From IMG/VR virus record IMGVR_UViG_3300035142_000014, positions 1 through 40,709 of that record: a stretch of DNA of 40,709 bases; one strand, 5' to 3'. Positions 16,478-23,933 of the stretch are shown one piece after another. This DNA is from a virus. Below the pieces are notes generated by a model. The model had not been told where the DNA came from, made no database searches, and saw only the letters and a list, made by a program, of their open reading frames with translations. Position numbers and translations under genes: made by a program. Position 1 is the stretch's first letter. Each line of letters starts with the position of its first letter.

Positions 16478-17061
16478 GCCTACCGATCTCCCAGGTGACA
16501 GATCATGTCGACACTGCCCTCGCGCAGCAGTTGGGCCAGTTTCTGGCCTCGCCCAGGTTGCGCGAGCTCACCGATATCATCGTGGACGAGGTACAGCGCC
16601 TGGAGGATTTGATCTGGGAGATCACCAACGAGATCCTTCTGGACAATGCCGAGGGCGTACAGCTGGACGATGTCTACGGCAAGATCGTAGGCGTGATCCG
16701 GCTATCGGGTGAGTCCGATTCGGACTACCGGCAGATCATCCGCGTCGCCATCCTGGCGAACAACAGCACCGGACACCCGGACGTTGTTGCAAGGGTGGTC
16801 GGCCAGGGTACCGGGCTTGACGTCCAGTACGAGCAGGTTGGCCATGCCCACTTCGCACTGCACGTGGAGAGCTCGGGCGGCATCTCCACCACCCACTGGG
16901 ATCGCCTGTCTGAGCTCCTGGCCCGCGCCGCCCCACTGGGCGTGTCTTGGCGCGTCCTTGAGGGTTCGGCCTCGGCCGCCCCTGGCAACAGCCGCTACAA
17001 TTCCGGCCGCTACAATTCCGCTGTGTACGGCCGGATCGTCGGTAAGAGTGAGGATCACTGA
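16474..17061 (+). CDS. Baseplate / tail protein I-like (DUF2612 type)
   Basis: 195 residues, ATG 16474 overlapping the J stop. Conserved stretches include LREFVDIIVDEVQ-like ELTDIIVDEVQRLEDLIWEI, GVQLDDVYGKIVGVIRLSGE and DSDYRQIIRVAILANNSTG, the DUF2612/gpI wedge pattern. The C-terminus carries a short repeat, RYNSGRYNSAVYG, of the Arg-aromatic-Asn-Ser type that often ends gpI-family proteins. Connects the baseplate to the following fibre. Confidence 0.78.
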   Translation: MSLPISQVTDHVDTALAQQLGQFLASPRLRELTDIIVDEVQRLEDLIWEITNEILLDNAEGVQLDDVYGKIVGVIRLSGESDSDYRQIIRVAILANNSTGHPDVVARVVGQGTGLDVQYEQVGHAHFALHVESSGGISTTHWDRLSELLARAAPLGVSWRVLEGSASAAPGNSRYNSGRYNSAVYGRIVGKSEDH

Positions 17062-18425
17062 TGGCTGAGCGCGTACCATTTCCGACGACCGTTGACGGCG
17101 AGGCTTACACCGAAGCTGACCTGACCTGGGCCGAAGATCCTGGCGCCAATGCGGTGACCAAGCCCGCTACGGCTCGGTTTGAGGATGGCTACTTTGAGGG
17201 TACCGGGTCGGACGACGGCAGCACGATCCCCGCCGAGGAGCACAACAGCCTGTTCTCCTGGTGGATGATGCTCTTTGCTTGGCTCAAGGACTTCGTGGCT
17301 CGGGAATGGGCCGAGATGTCCGAGGGTATCGGCGCCACAAGCGCCCCCGAGCGGTTCATCGTGCACGCCCCCGCCGCTGGAATGCGGGCCCTCATGAGCG
17401 AGGCCTACAGTCAGCAGGGCCCCACTGGTGCCTATACAGTCAAAGCACTGTGCGGCGATGGCGAGCAGCTTTACGTCGCCCAGGAAAATAGCGGCGGCCT
17501 GATCGACACCGTATACAACCTCGACCCGACCGACGGCCAGCCGCCGAGCTCGGGGAGCTGGAGCCAGGCCTTCAGCGCCGCGGGCTCCGGCGTTGCCCAG
17601 ATGTTCGCTGATGGCACGTGGCTGTGGGTGGCCATGAGCCACACCACCGCGCCGGGCTTGAAGCGCGTGGACCCAAGCGATGGCAGCTACACCAACTACA
17701 CCAACCACGGCTCCAATGACGTCGATCTGGTGGCTGGCAACGGCAGCCGGGTGATCTGCGTTGACGACACCAACGTGCTCCGGGCGCACGTCTACCAGGT
17801 GGGTGGCACCTACGACGGCTACCTGACTTTTGGGGCAGCCGACACGAAAACCCCGGACTCGATCTACGCCGTGTGCTGCGTTGGCGACCTCGGTGTCCTG
17901 GTGGGCGCCGACACCAGCGCGAACGAGTGGTACCTGGAGACCTTCATCATCTCCACCCGGACCTCTGTGGGATTCACCACCCTGGCCATGACCGTGGCCG
18001 ACGTCACCGAGGCGGTGGTAGTGTCCGATGGCCGAAGGATCTACGTCGGCCACAATCAGAGCACTCTGGCCGGAACGGCCTGCACCGTCAGCGCCTACGC
18101 CATCTCAGGCCTGGATTTCCTGTGGGGCTACGACTCTGGCGCCACGGCCACTGCCGGGATCTGGGTTGACGATATGTGGCTGTATATCGGCGAGGCCGCG
18201 AACACTCTGCTGATAGACAAGGCCACCGGCCAGCGCTTGCTCAAATCCGACGCGCCCGCCGTGCAGTGTGGCGACGGGGTGTCCTGGTTCGGCATCGACA
18301 CCAACAACGTGGAGCGCCTATGGACCGGGCGCCCCTCGATGGAGTTCATGAGGTGCGCCGCCGGCGACGGCAACCGCCTCCCCTGGCCGGGCATGCTGGC
18401 GCAGCCCACGGGCAGGAACCTGTAA
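17061..18425 (+). CDS. Tail fibre-like protein with predicted beta-propeller-like body
   Basis: 454 residues, ATG in a TGATG overlap with the I-like gene. Residues 1-110 resemble a baseplate-attachment region (helical FSWWMMLFAWLKDFVAREWA). From ~125 onward the chain shows repeated ~45-residue units, each with a 'x-h-x-v-x-G..l.v' strand set followed by a 'D.sdG' or 'D...' turn: LCGDGEQLYVAQ, MFADGTWLWVAM, LVAGNGSRVICVDD, YAVCCVGDLGVLVG, VVVSDGRRIYVGHN, GIWVDDMWLYIGE. This is the rhythm of WD/PQQ-like propellers. It is the best receptor-binding candidate. Assignment of fold is inference. Confidence 0.65.
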   Translation: MAERVPFPTTVDGEAYTEADLTWAEDPGANAVTKPATARFEDGYFEGTGSDDGSTIPAEEHNSLFSWWMMLFAWLKDFVAREWAEMSEGIGATSAPERFIVHAPAAGMRALMSEAYSQQGPTGAYTVKALCGDGEQLYVAQENSGGLIDTVYNLDPTDGQPPSSGSWSQAFSAAGSGVAQMFADGTWLWVAMSHTTAPGLKRVDPSDGSYTNYTNHGSNDVDLVAGNGSRVICVDDTNVLRAHVYQVGGTYDGYLTFGAADTKTPDSIYAVCCVGDLGVLVGADTSANEWYLETFIISTRTSVGFTTLAMTVADVTEAVVVSDGRRIYVGHNQSTLAGTACTVSAYAISGLDFLWGYDSGATATAGIWVDDMWLYIGEAANTLLIDKATGQRLLKSDAPAVQCGDGVSWFGIDTNNVERLWTGRPSMEFMRCAAGDGNRLPWPGMLAQPTGRNL

Positions 18426-18435
18426 GAAAAAAACG

Positions 18436-18451
18436 CGGGGACCCAACCCCG
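18436..18451 (-). terminator. Hairpin with minus-strand T-run
   Basis: CGGGG / CCCCG stem with a six-base loop just after the fibre gene. Seven A residues precede it on the + strand, so the T-run that makes an intrinsic terminator lies on the minus strand. It could stop antisense transcription; on the + strand it is only a hairpin. Confidence 0.35.
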
Positions 18452-18488
18452 TAACCGCTGGCCACTGAGCCAATGAGAGGAGAACGAA

Positions 18489-18923
18489 ATGGGAATCAAA
18501 GAACGCGATTCATGGAAATTCACGAGCTCGGACAAGCTCTACGACGATGAGCTGACCGAGCAGGCCGACGCCCCAACCCTGGTCACCGACGGCTACGAGG
18601 TCAACAGCTCGGGTAAGAAGGGCCCGCGCTACCTGAACTTCGCCGGGACGATTCGCAACGCCGCGGACGACGGCGAGGGCGCCGCCGACGTGTGGCTGTT
18701 CCCGTTCTTCTACTTCCCCGCGCATCCCGGCGAGGTCAAGTGGGTGGCCGCCAACGGGATCAAATTCCATCGCCAGGCCCAGATCCTGGCCGACACCTAC
18801 GGCGTCAAGGGCAACGTCTACCAGATCGTCAAGCCCGCCGGCGCTACCCGCGTAGCGTGGGCCACGTCCGCCAGTTTCGGCGCTGACACCACCCTCCAGC
18901 TCGTTGTCGAGCGCGACACCTAG
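18489..18923 (+). CDS. Virion-region protein of unknown function, beta-rich
   Basis: 144 residues, ATG 18489 behind a strong GAGGAGA. No recognised family. It has alternating hydrophobic/aromatic strands (VWLFPFFYFPAHP, ATRVAWATSASFGADTTLQL) and no membrane segment. The C-terminal strand pattern resembles the protein at 19170-19655. Position after the fibre gene suggests a fibre accessory, decoration or adhesin subunit. Confidence 0.6.
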   Translation: MGIKERDSWKFTSSDKLYDDELTEQADAPTLVTDGYEVNSSGKKGPRYLNFAGTIRNAADDGEGAADVWLFPFFYFPAHPGEVKWVAANGIKFHRQAQILADTYGVKGNVYQIVKPAGATRVAWATSASFGADTTLQLVVERDT

Positions 18924-18932
18924 GAGGCCATC

Positions 18933-19160
18933 ATGGGCGGCGTACACAGAAAGAAGAAGCGGTGGCGCCGCGTCGTCATCGGCGGAATCGCCTCACTGAT
19001 CCTGGCCGGAGCCGTGTTTGCCCTTGGCCAGGTCAGTGGGCGCGAGTCCGCCGTGAGCGGGGCGGGCGCCGATGCCACGGGCCTGGATGCAACCGGAATC
19101 GCGTATCGGTGGGGCACCTTCGATGCCACGTCGATTCGGTCCTGGGATGCCACGCAATAG
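18933..19160 (+). CDS. Small signal-anchor membrane protein
   Basis: 75 residues: a very basic start (HRKKKRWRR), one hydrophobic segment (VVIGGIASLILAGAVFALG, about 14-32), then a Gly/Ala-rich outer part with repeated Asp-Ala-Thr (four copies: ADATG, DATG, FDATS, WDATQ). Orientation by the positive-inside rule puts the C-terminus outside the cytoplasm. No known family. The N-terminal layout matches the 19665 protein. Start ATG follows GGAGGCCATC. Confidence 0.6.
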   Translation: MGGVHRKKKRWRRVVIGGIASLILAGAVFALGQVSGRESAVSGAGADATGLDATGIAYRWGTFDATSIRSWDATQ

Positions 19161-19169
19161 GATCGAGCC

Positions 19170-19655
19170 ATGAGCAACATCCGAAGCAGATATCGGCTCA
19201 GCCCCCTGAGCCGAACTACCGTCCTTGGCGCCACCCGCGGGGCGTTTCCGATCGTCCATGGTACCTACCTGGGCGATTCGGACGATCCTGGAGTGAATGT
19301 CGATGACGCTCACTTCCCACTGGTCGGGACGAAGGAGGACGGGACCACCCTGTCTTCCGACGCGCCGCCCAAGTACCTCATGATCGGGTACAACACGGCC
19401 GGCAGCGACAAGGCCAACGTGGACGCCCAACTCGTGGTAGAGTTCTGGGATCCGACCACGTCGGCGTGGTATCAGTCCGCGCCGATGGCCGTCCAGGGCT
19501 CGGCCGCGCTGGACGATACAGGCAACACTACCGTGGGCGAGCTCCTGACCGTCCAGGTACACCGTGGGGCCACATACGCCCGATTCTGGGTGCCCACCGA
19601 CCTGGGTGCCAACCAGGAGCTCCACGTGGTCGCCTACGCGGACAACGGGGCGTAG
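19170..19655 (+). CDS. Virion-region protein of unknown function, beta-sandwich-like
   Basis: 161 residues. Strands such as LMIGYNTAGSDKANVDAQLV, WYQSAPMAVQ, GELLTVQVHRGATYARFWVP give a jelly-roll-like rhythm, and the chain ends in a short strand (ELHVVAYADNG). No signal peptide or membrane segment. Probably a virion surface or fibre-tip component; it sits between two membrane-anchored proteins, which is unusual. Confidence 0.55.
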   Translation: MSNIRSRYRLSPLSRTTVLGATRGAFPIVHGTYLGDSDDPGVNVDDAHFPLVGTKEDGTTLSSDAPPKYLMIGYNTAGSDKANVDAQLVVEFWDPTTSAWYQSAPMAVQGSAALDDTGNTTVGELLTVQVHRGATYARFWVPTDLGANQELHVVAYADNGA

Positions 19656-19664
19656 GAGAGACTG

Positions 19665-20669
19665 GTGGTCAAGTTGAGAATCAAAAAGCGCTGGAAGCGA
19701 TACTCCGGCGCCGCGGCGATCGTGATTGCCGTTGGCGCGGGCGTGCTTACCTACGTGGGCAGCGGGGCGCATAACCCGGCGCCGCCGTCGAACACCATCG
19801 CCGTCCGAATCCACGTCCAGGGCTCGGACTCGGTGATCGATCCCGTGAGCACCTGGACCCAGACCGGCGGCGAGCGCTGCTTTGCCACGACAGCAGACGG
19901 CGCAACTGCGACCTGTTACGCCGCGGGCCCAGCCAAGACGTACCACGCGACCTGCTCCGGGCTCGGCTGGGTACCAGAAAAGGCCCGGATCAATCATCTG
20001 CAATGGAACGAGGCGATCGACTGCGCCGGAAACTGGACGTGTAGCGGGACGGCTACTACCACCCCCGGCAAAACCAGCCCAGAAGATAGCAATCCGACCG
20101 CGACCGAGATCTACTCTCCAAACGCGACCAGCCGCGTGCAGTCGGTGGTCGCCACTGGGTACACCGCCTCGGCCACTCTATACCTCCGGCTGTGGGTCCG
20201 ATGCTCGTCCAGCGTCTTGCGTATCCAGGCCAACAGCGGAGCATCTGACGGCCGATGGACCGTTGACTGCACGGCGATCGGCGGAGCCTGGACCCTGATC
20301 CACGAGACTCACGCCGCCGTTACGGAGCTCAATCAATTCGTGGCTTCAGGCAGCGGCAATCGCGGGATCTATCTCATGGCTCACTCGGCCGCCATAACCG
20401 CCCAAGTTTGGCAGCCGACCCTGACCGAGGTGGACGGGCTCAGTACGATTCCGACCGCCGCGGCCGCCGTAGACACCGGCTCTGTCACATGGAGCTGGGC
20501 CAACGACTCCGGGCAGGCCTGGCAGGCGGGCGACACTGTGACCAGCACGATCGCCGGCGAGGTGGGGGCTTGCTGGTACACGGGCGCGACGGACCCAGTT
20601 TACCTGTCTGGACAGCCTGGGTCGGAGTGCACGGGGATTATCTGCGAGCACAAGGTGGAAAGCCCATGA
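19665..20669 (+). CDS. Membrane-anchored surface protein with CBM-like region
   Basis: 334 residues, GTG 19665 behind AGGAGAG. Basic N-terminus (KLRIKKRWKRY), hydrophobic anchor (residues ~15-32), then a large exported region with ten or more cysteines, for example C72, C84 and the CSGLGW, DCAGNWTCSG group, suggesting disulfides in the periplasm or outside. Residues ~145-260 (IYSPNATSRVQSVVATG, ASATLYLRLWVRCSSSVLRI, GIYLMAHSAAITAQVWQPTL) have the strand order of carbohydrate-binding jelly rolls often found on fibres. Possible exported receptor decoy, superinfection-exclusion factor or virion protein; none is proven. Confidence 0.6.
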   Translation: MVKLRIKKRWKRYSGAAAIVIAVGAGVLTYVGSGAHNPAPPSNTIAVRIHVQGSDSVIDPVSTWTQTGGERCFATTADGATATCYAAGPAKTYHATCSGLGWVPEKARINHLQWNEAIDCAGNWTCSGTATTTPGKTSPEDSNPTATEIYSPNATSRVQSVVATGYTASATLYLRLWVRCSSSVLRIQANSGASDGRWTVDCTAIGGAWTLIHETHAAVTELNQFVASGSGNRGIYLMAHSAAITAQVWQPTLTEVDGLSTIPTAAAAVDTGSVTWSWANDSGQAWQAGDTVTSTIAGEVGACWYTGATDPVYLSGQPGSECTGIICEHKVESP

Positions 20670-21103
20670 TCAACATCCTGCTACCCATCCTGCTGTCCTT
20701 GTGGTCCGCTACCGGCCTCGAGGCCGAGGTTCCGCACTCGCGGTGGCTGGCGCGTTGCTCTGCCGTCCCGACCGATGCGGCCGAGGGAATCACAGTGACT
20801 CACGCGACGCAACGTCCCGGGGTTCGGGCCTGGCGATTGAAGAAAGGCACGAAGCGCGGGATCCTGGTTTGCTACCGCATGGGGTCTTACAGCGGCATGC
20901 CGGTCTACGCGTGCCATGGCCCCACGATCCTGCGGTCCAGGATGGCAGCCAGCCCAGACTGCACTCACGCAATCCCATGGTCGCAAGTTGGCAGCCTACC
21001 GCAAGCGGTCAAGGATTGGCTAGCAGACAAGACTACCAACTGCGGCGCGAATCAGTACGGCCCTGGCGTTGTTGCTGGGACAGACCCCTGCGAGGAATAC
21101 TAG
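20666..21103 (+). CDS. Secreted cysteine-rich protein
   Basis: 145 residues from ATG 20666, overlapping the previous stop (ATGA). The first ~20 residues (MINILLPILLSLWSATGLEA) are a good signal peptide with an Ala cleavage site. The mature part has six cysteines in RC, VCYR, YACHG, DCTHA, NCGAN and PCEEY contexts, consistent with three disulfides. No family recognised. Coupling to the anchored protein upstream suggests a joint periplasmic or surface role. Confidence 0.6.
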   Translation: MINILLPILLSLWSATGLEAEVPHSRWLARCSAVPTDAAEGITVTHATQRPGVRAWRLKKGTKRGILVCYRMGSYSGMPVYACHGPTILRSRMAASPDCTHAIPWSQVGSLPQAVKDWLADKTTNCGANQYGPGVVAGTDPCEEY

Positions 21104-21116
21104 GAGGAGGAGTGAT

Positions 21117-21779
21117 ATGCCGAAAACGATCGACGGATGGATCGGCTGGCTCGTGGCCCTGTCCATCACAGGGTTGACGATCTACGCCGCGCAGACGGAC
21201 CCCACGCCGCTTTGGTGCGCCATCGCTCTGGGGGTGCTTGGCACTCTTGGAACCCTGCTCAAGGGCGGGGGCGTGAGCCTCAAGGGCAAGACCGCCGCTG
21301 GCCCTATTGGTGGGACTCTCTTCTTGCTCGTGCTCAGCCTCGTGTTTGTCATCGGCGCCACGAGCTGCAAGGGTCCATACGACGCCGCATGGCGCACCCT
21401 GGACGGCGTGATCCGCGCCCGAGACACCACAGCCCAGGGCCTGGCCACCCACGCCAAAAGCGAGCGTGAGCGGTGCCTCAAGGCCCACGGCCCCAAAACC
21501 GAGGCCGGCGCCGCATGCATCAAACCCACCCGGGAGGCCCTGGCCGCCTGGCGCACCATCGCGCGGCCGGCCATCAACTCGGCCCTGCAGGTGACCGCGG
21601 CAAGCCTCCAGATCGCGGAGCGCGCCAAGGCCGACAAGCCCCCCGACTGGCTGACGCTCCTGCGGCCTGCTGTGTGCGCCCTGCTGCGCGCCGCGAAGTC
21701 CTGGGGGCACTGGTACCCCGATAAGGGCAAGGCTATCCTGACGGCCCTTAACGCCGCTGCGGAGGTGACCTGTGAGTGA
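21117..21779 (+). CDS. Three-TM membrane protein with soluble C-domain, holin candidate
   Basis: 220 residues, ATG behind GGAGGAGTG. Hydrophobic segments at about 8-25, 32-48 and 66-83 match a three-TM class I holin plan. The third ends ATSCKG at residue 84, which resembles a weak lipobox. A ~135-residue helical, Cys-containing domain follows, far longer than normal holin tails. It leads the lysis cassette. Could be a holin, or a lipoprotein-like spanin partner preceded by extra TM segments. Confidence 0.5.
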   Translation: MPKTIDGWIGWLVALSITGLTIYAAQTDPTPLWCAIALGVLGTLGTLLKGGGVSLKGKTAAGPIGGTLFLLVLSLVFVIGATSCKGPYDAAWRTLDGVIRARDTTAQGLATHAKSERERCLKAHGPKTEAGAACIKPTREALAAWRTIARPAINSALQVTAASLQIAERAKADKPPDWLTLLRPAVCALLRAAKSWGHWYPDKGKAILTALNAAAEVTCE

Positions 21780-21972
21780 CTGGACTAAGGCACTGGCGGT
21801 GGCCCTGCCGGCCATCAACGCCCTGATCGAGTGGGCAGCGGAACAGATCGGCGAGTCCACAGACACCGTCCGAAAGCGCGTGCTTTCTGAGCTCGCCAAG
21901 CCTGGCGCGGATCCGACCGACACCGAGGCCAAGGCGATCGACGACACATGGCCGGGGGAATCCGACCGGTGA
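21772..21972 (+). CDS. Small helical lysis-region protein
   Basis: 66 residues, GTG 21772 overlapping the previous gene by 8 bases. An amphipathic start (WTKALAVALPAINALIEWAAEQ) and an acidic C-terminus. Not recognised; may be a lysis regulator. Confidence 0.5.
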   Translation: MSDWTKALAVALPAINALIEWAAEQIGESTDTVRKRVLSELAKPGADPTDTEAKAIDDTWPGESDR

Positions 21973-22082
21973 TCCCACTGCAGGGTATCCGCGGGGCGGT
22001 GGTCTGGGCGGCCGAGTGGGCTGCCGCTGTAGTGGTGGTGGGCGCGGTAGTCTTGATCACTCACTCACCTTGGGGGCGATGA
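21969..22082 (+). CDS. Small single-TM protein (37 residues)
   Basis: GTG 21969 overlaps the previous TGA (GTGA) and its own TGA overlaps the next ATG at 22079. The product is mostly one hydrophobic helix (VVWAAEWAAAVVVVGAVVLI) after a short basic stretch. Tight overlaps on both sides and position between lysis genes suggest a pinholin-like, antiholin or accessory lysis peptide. Size makes any call tentative. Confidence 0.5.
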   Translation: MIPLQGIRGAVVWAAEWAAAVVVVGAVVLITHSPWGR

Positions 22083-22381
22083 TGGATGCCTGGATCGGAC
22101 ACCTGTTGACGGCTCTGGTCATGGTTGGGGGGTTGGCAGGCGTCTACGCTGGCCTGAAGTCTCAGATCGCCGTGCTCACCGTCCAGAACAGCAACCTGCA
22201 GGCCAAGGTAGACCGGCTCGAGGACAAGCTGGAAGCCGCGACCAGAGACCCGACTGACGCGCACCGTCGATTCTGCCAGACCCACTGTGAGGTCTACAAG
22301 GAGCGGGAGCGCCTGGAGGCGGCGCGGGCCATCACCGACCCCAAGATCCAGCAGTACCCACCACCGGGAGAGGGAGGGTAG
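22079..22381 (+). CDS. i-spanin-like membrane protein
   Basis: 100 residues. N-terminal TM segment (residues ~5-25, HLLTALVMVGGLAGVYAGL) followed by a heptad-type coiled coil (VQNSNLQAKVDRLEDKLEAA) and a Cys-x3-Cys-containing periplasmic tail ending Pro-rich. This is the Rz-type plan: anchored inside, spanning the periplasm. A second ATG at 22082 is equally possible. No nested Rz1-like lipoprotein is evident, though the 21117 product has a lipobox-like Cys. Confidence 0.55.
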   Translation: MMDAWIGHLLTALVMVGGLAGVYAGLKSQIAVLTVQNSNLQAKVDRLEDKLEAATRDPTDAHRRFCQTHCEVYKERERLEAARAITDPKIQQYPPPGEGG

Positions 22382-22385
22382 GGCA

Positions 22386-23087
22386 ATGCGAATCCGTGGA
22401 GCTCGGCGCCGCCTGGCCATCGACACCCCAGTCTACCTCACCCCGTACGCCCCCGCGGCCGAGAGATGCGGCATCACCCAGGCTGTGCGCTACATCCGCC
22501 GCAGGGAGCGCGTGGACCAGAGCCCGAACACGGACGGGTGGTGCAGGTACTTGAGCGTTCAGGAGTTGGGCGAGCTGCTCGAGCGGGACTGGTACGTCGG
22601 CCTCGTGCAGCGTGGGATCGGCTCCGGCCCGTGGCGGACCGCTGCAGACGGGCGCGCTTTGGGGCTTGCGGCAGGCCGCAACGCTCAGGGTCTCGGCATC
22701 CCGGCTGGGGCATCCATTGGGTGCGACTGCGAGTGGGCCACCCCGCCAGGCCCGGCGGAAATCCGCGACTACCTTGACGCCTGGGGCGCCGCCGTAGACG
22801 GGTTGGGCTACACTCCCGCTCTCTACGTGTCCACCGATGTGGACGTCCTGGGGCGTGAGGGTCTCTACCGCCGGCCGAGCTTCCGCGGCTACTGGGGCTC
22901 CGCCAGCGCCGTCTCCGGCGTAGCCGTGCGGGGCTACCAGATCAGGCAGACCCTCCAGTATGACCTGCGCACCGACGGCAGCCTGCACCCCGTCTCATCT
23001 TGGAAGGAGTGCAAGGGCGCAGTCTGCGACCTCGACGTGATGCAGATCGACGGAAGAGGCGACCGATGGCAGATGATCGCCGCGTAA
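22386..23087 (+). CDS. Endolysin candidate, DUF1906 glycoside-hydrolase-like
   Basis: 233 residues, ATG 22386. The chain follows the DUF1906 (Rv2525c-like, GH25-like TIM barrel) order: IDTPVYLTPYAPAAERCGIT, AVRYIRR, LSVQELGELLERDWYVGLVQ, GRALGLAAGRNAQGLGIPAG, IGCDCEWATPPGPAEIRDYL and LYVSTDVDVLG, YWGSAS, GYQIRQT. The Asp/Glu in CDCEW occupy the place of catalytic acids. No signal peptide, so release through a holin is expected. It occupies the usual endolysin position after the spanin-like gene. Muralytic activity is inference. Confidence 0.65.
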   Translation: MRIRGARRRLAIDTPVYLTPYAPAAERCGITQAVRYIRRRERVDQSPNTDGWCRYLSVQELGELLERDWYVGLVQRGIGSGPWRTAADGRALGLAAGRNAQGLGIPAGASIGCDCEWATPPGPAEIRDYLDAWGAAVDGLGYTPALYVSTDVDVLGREGLYRRPSFRGYWGSASAVSGVAVRGYQIRQTLQYDLRTDGSLHPVSSWKECKGAVCDLDVMQIDGRGDRWQMIAA

Positions 23088-23242
23088 TAGATCACGCAGA
23101 CCGCGAAGCCTACCAGCGCCTACTCCGCGAGGCGAGCCGCTACCTGGGCCGTCCCGAGGATCACGGTGAGGTGGTCGCCGCTGCGGAACTCGCCCTTGAG
23201 ACGTGGCGCCGCCTGCGCCGCGAGAGGGTCTGGGCCGAATAG
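23066..23242 (+). CDS. Small hypothetical protein
   Basis: 58 residues, ATG 23066 inside the end of the endolysin gene with GGAAGAGG upstream. Entirely helical and charged (EAYQRLLREASRYLG, ALETWRRLRRERVW). No family recognised. Confidence 0.5.
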   Translation: MADDRRVIDHADREAYQRLLREASRYLGRPEDHGEVVAAAELALETWRRLRRERVWAE

Positions 23243-23387
23243 GGCTCGCCGGAAACGCTACCGCTATCCCCGCATCTGCCCTCGCTGGCTGGTCTGCTAC
23301 GCCCTACATAATAGCGGCTACAATCCCCCACGCTGGTACTACCTCGTCCGATTATGCAAGCGATATCGTGCGCTTAAAGCCCTGTAG
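23166..23387 (+). CDS. Possible basic aromatic-rich small protein
   Basis: A 73-codon frame with GTG 23166 and a poor ribosome site. Its last ~48 codons lie in otherwise empty DNA, have GC-rich third positions, and code a Tyr/Arg/Trp-rich sequence (RYRYPRICPRWLVCYALHN). The codons before 23242 overlap another gene and may be shadow. Real start uncertain. Confidence 0.25.
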   Translation: MRWSPLRNSPLRRGAACAARGSGPNRARRKRYRYPRICPRWLVCYALHNSGYNPPRWYYLVRLCKRYRALKAL

Positions 23388-23488
23388 GTAGAAAAAGATA
23401 AAAAACTATTGACGTCGCAGGGGGTAGCGGTAACAAGATCCCTATGAGCGACGCACGAAACAACAACCACACGACGGAGGCAGGGAAC
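23388..23488 (+). promoter_or_regulatory. Early promoter region
   Basis: Short gap with an A-rich stretch (23391-23405), then TTGACG (23409-23414) followed by TCGCAG and, 16 bases after TTGACG, TAACAA as a weak -10. The A-run resembles an UP element. The TTGAC-R-TCGCAG string recurs at 26748-26759. It lies at the switch from lysis to accessory genes, so an early promoter is likely. An ATG at 23444 in the gap lacks a ribosome site. Confidence 0.5.
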
Positions 23489-23683
23489 ATGACGAAGCTC
23501 AACCGCAACCAGTATCGACCCCCCATCATGAACCTTCGCCCTTTCCGCAACTCTCGATTCTACACTGGCAAGCCCGCCCCATGGACCGACTTGTTCGATC
23601 GCCATATGTGGACCAGGCCTGAGGGCGAGAGGGGATACATTGCACAGCGACTCACGAAGCGGTTCTCGTTGGATGTGACCTAG
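23489..23683 (+). CDS. Small hypothetical protein, first early gene
   Basis: 64 residues from ATG 23489, chosen because GGAGG lies 8 bases upstream; the ATG at 23444 has no such site. Basic and aromatic (YRPPIMNLRPFRNSRFYTG). No family recognised. First gene behind the candidate early promoter. Confidence 0.5.
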   Translation: MTKLNRNQYRPPIMNLRPFRNSRFYTGKPAPWTDLFDRHMWTRPEGERGYIAQRLTKRFSLDVT

Positions 23684-23704
23684 CATTCCCCAAGCGTCTC
23701 GCCC

Positions 23705-23724
23705 GGTAAGCCGGCAGGCTTACC
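23705..23724 (+). other. Eight-bp hairpin with GGCA loop
   Basis: GGTAAGCC, loop GGCA, GGCTTACC: a perfect stem between two early genes. No T-run follows, so it is not an intrinsic terminator. It could be a processing or stabilising hairpin or an inverted-repeat protein site. Confidence 0.5.
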
Positions 23725-23750
23725 AGACGGGATGATAAGGGAGAGAGACC

Positions 23751-23933
23751 ATGAGGACGAAAATTGTCAAGCGAGCCACATACTCATCGACATGGACCGA
23801 GGCCTGGAAAACCGATGTTACGCCGCATTACAACCGCATCTGCGACAACATCGACCGCGTCGGTGGTAGCAGACACCGGTCTATAGCTCGTTCAATCTGG
23901 AGCAATCCCTATGAGAGCACCGCTCAGGATTGA
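23751..23933 (+). CDS. Small hypothetical protein
   Basis: 60 residues, ATG 23751 behind AGGGAGAGAG. Polar and basic (MRTKIVKRATYSSTWTEAW). Not recognised. Its end overlaps the next gene by 23 bases. Confidence 0.45.
   Translation: MRTKIVKRATYSSTWTEAWKTDVTPHYNRICDNIDRVGGSRHRSIARSIWSNPYESTAQD

Noticed and set aside
18436-18451. Intrinsic terminator for the fibre transcript
   Set aside because: The T-run is on the minus strand side; on the + strand no U-tract follows the hairpin, so it cannot be a standard terminator for the fibre gene.
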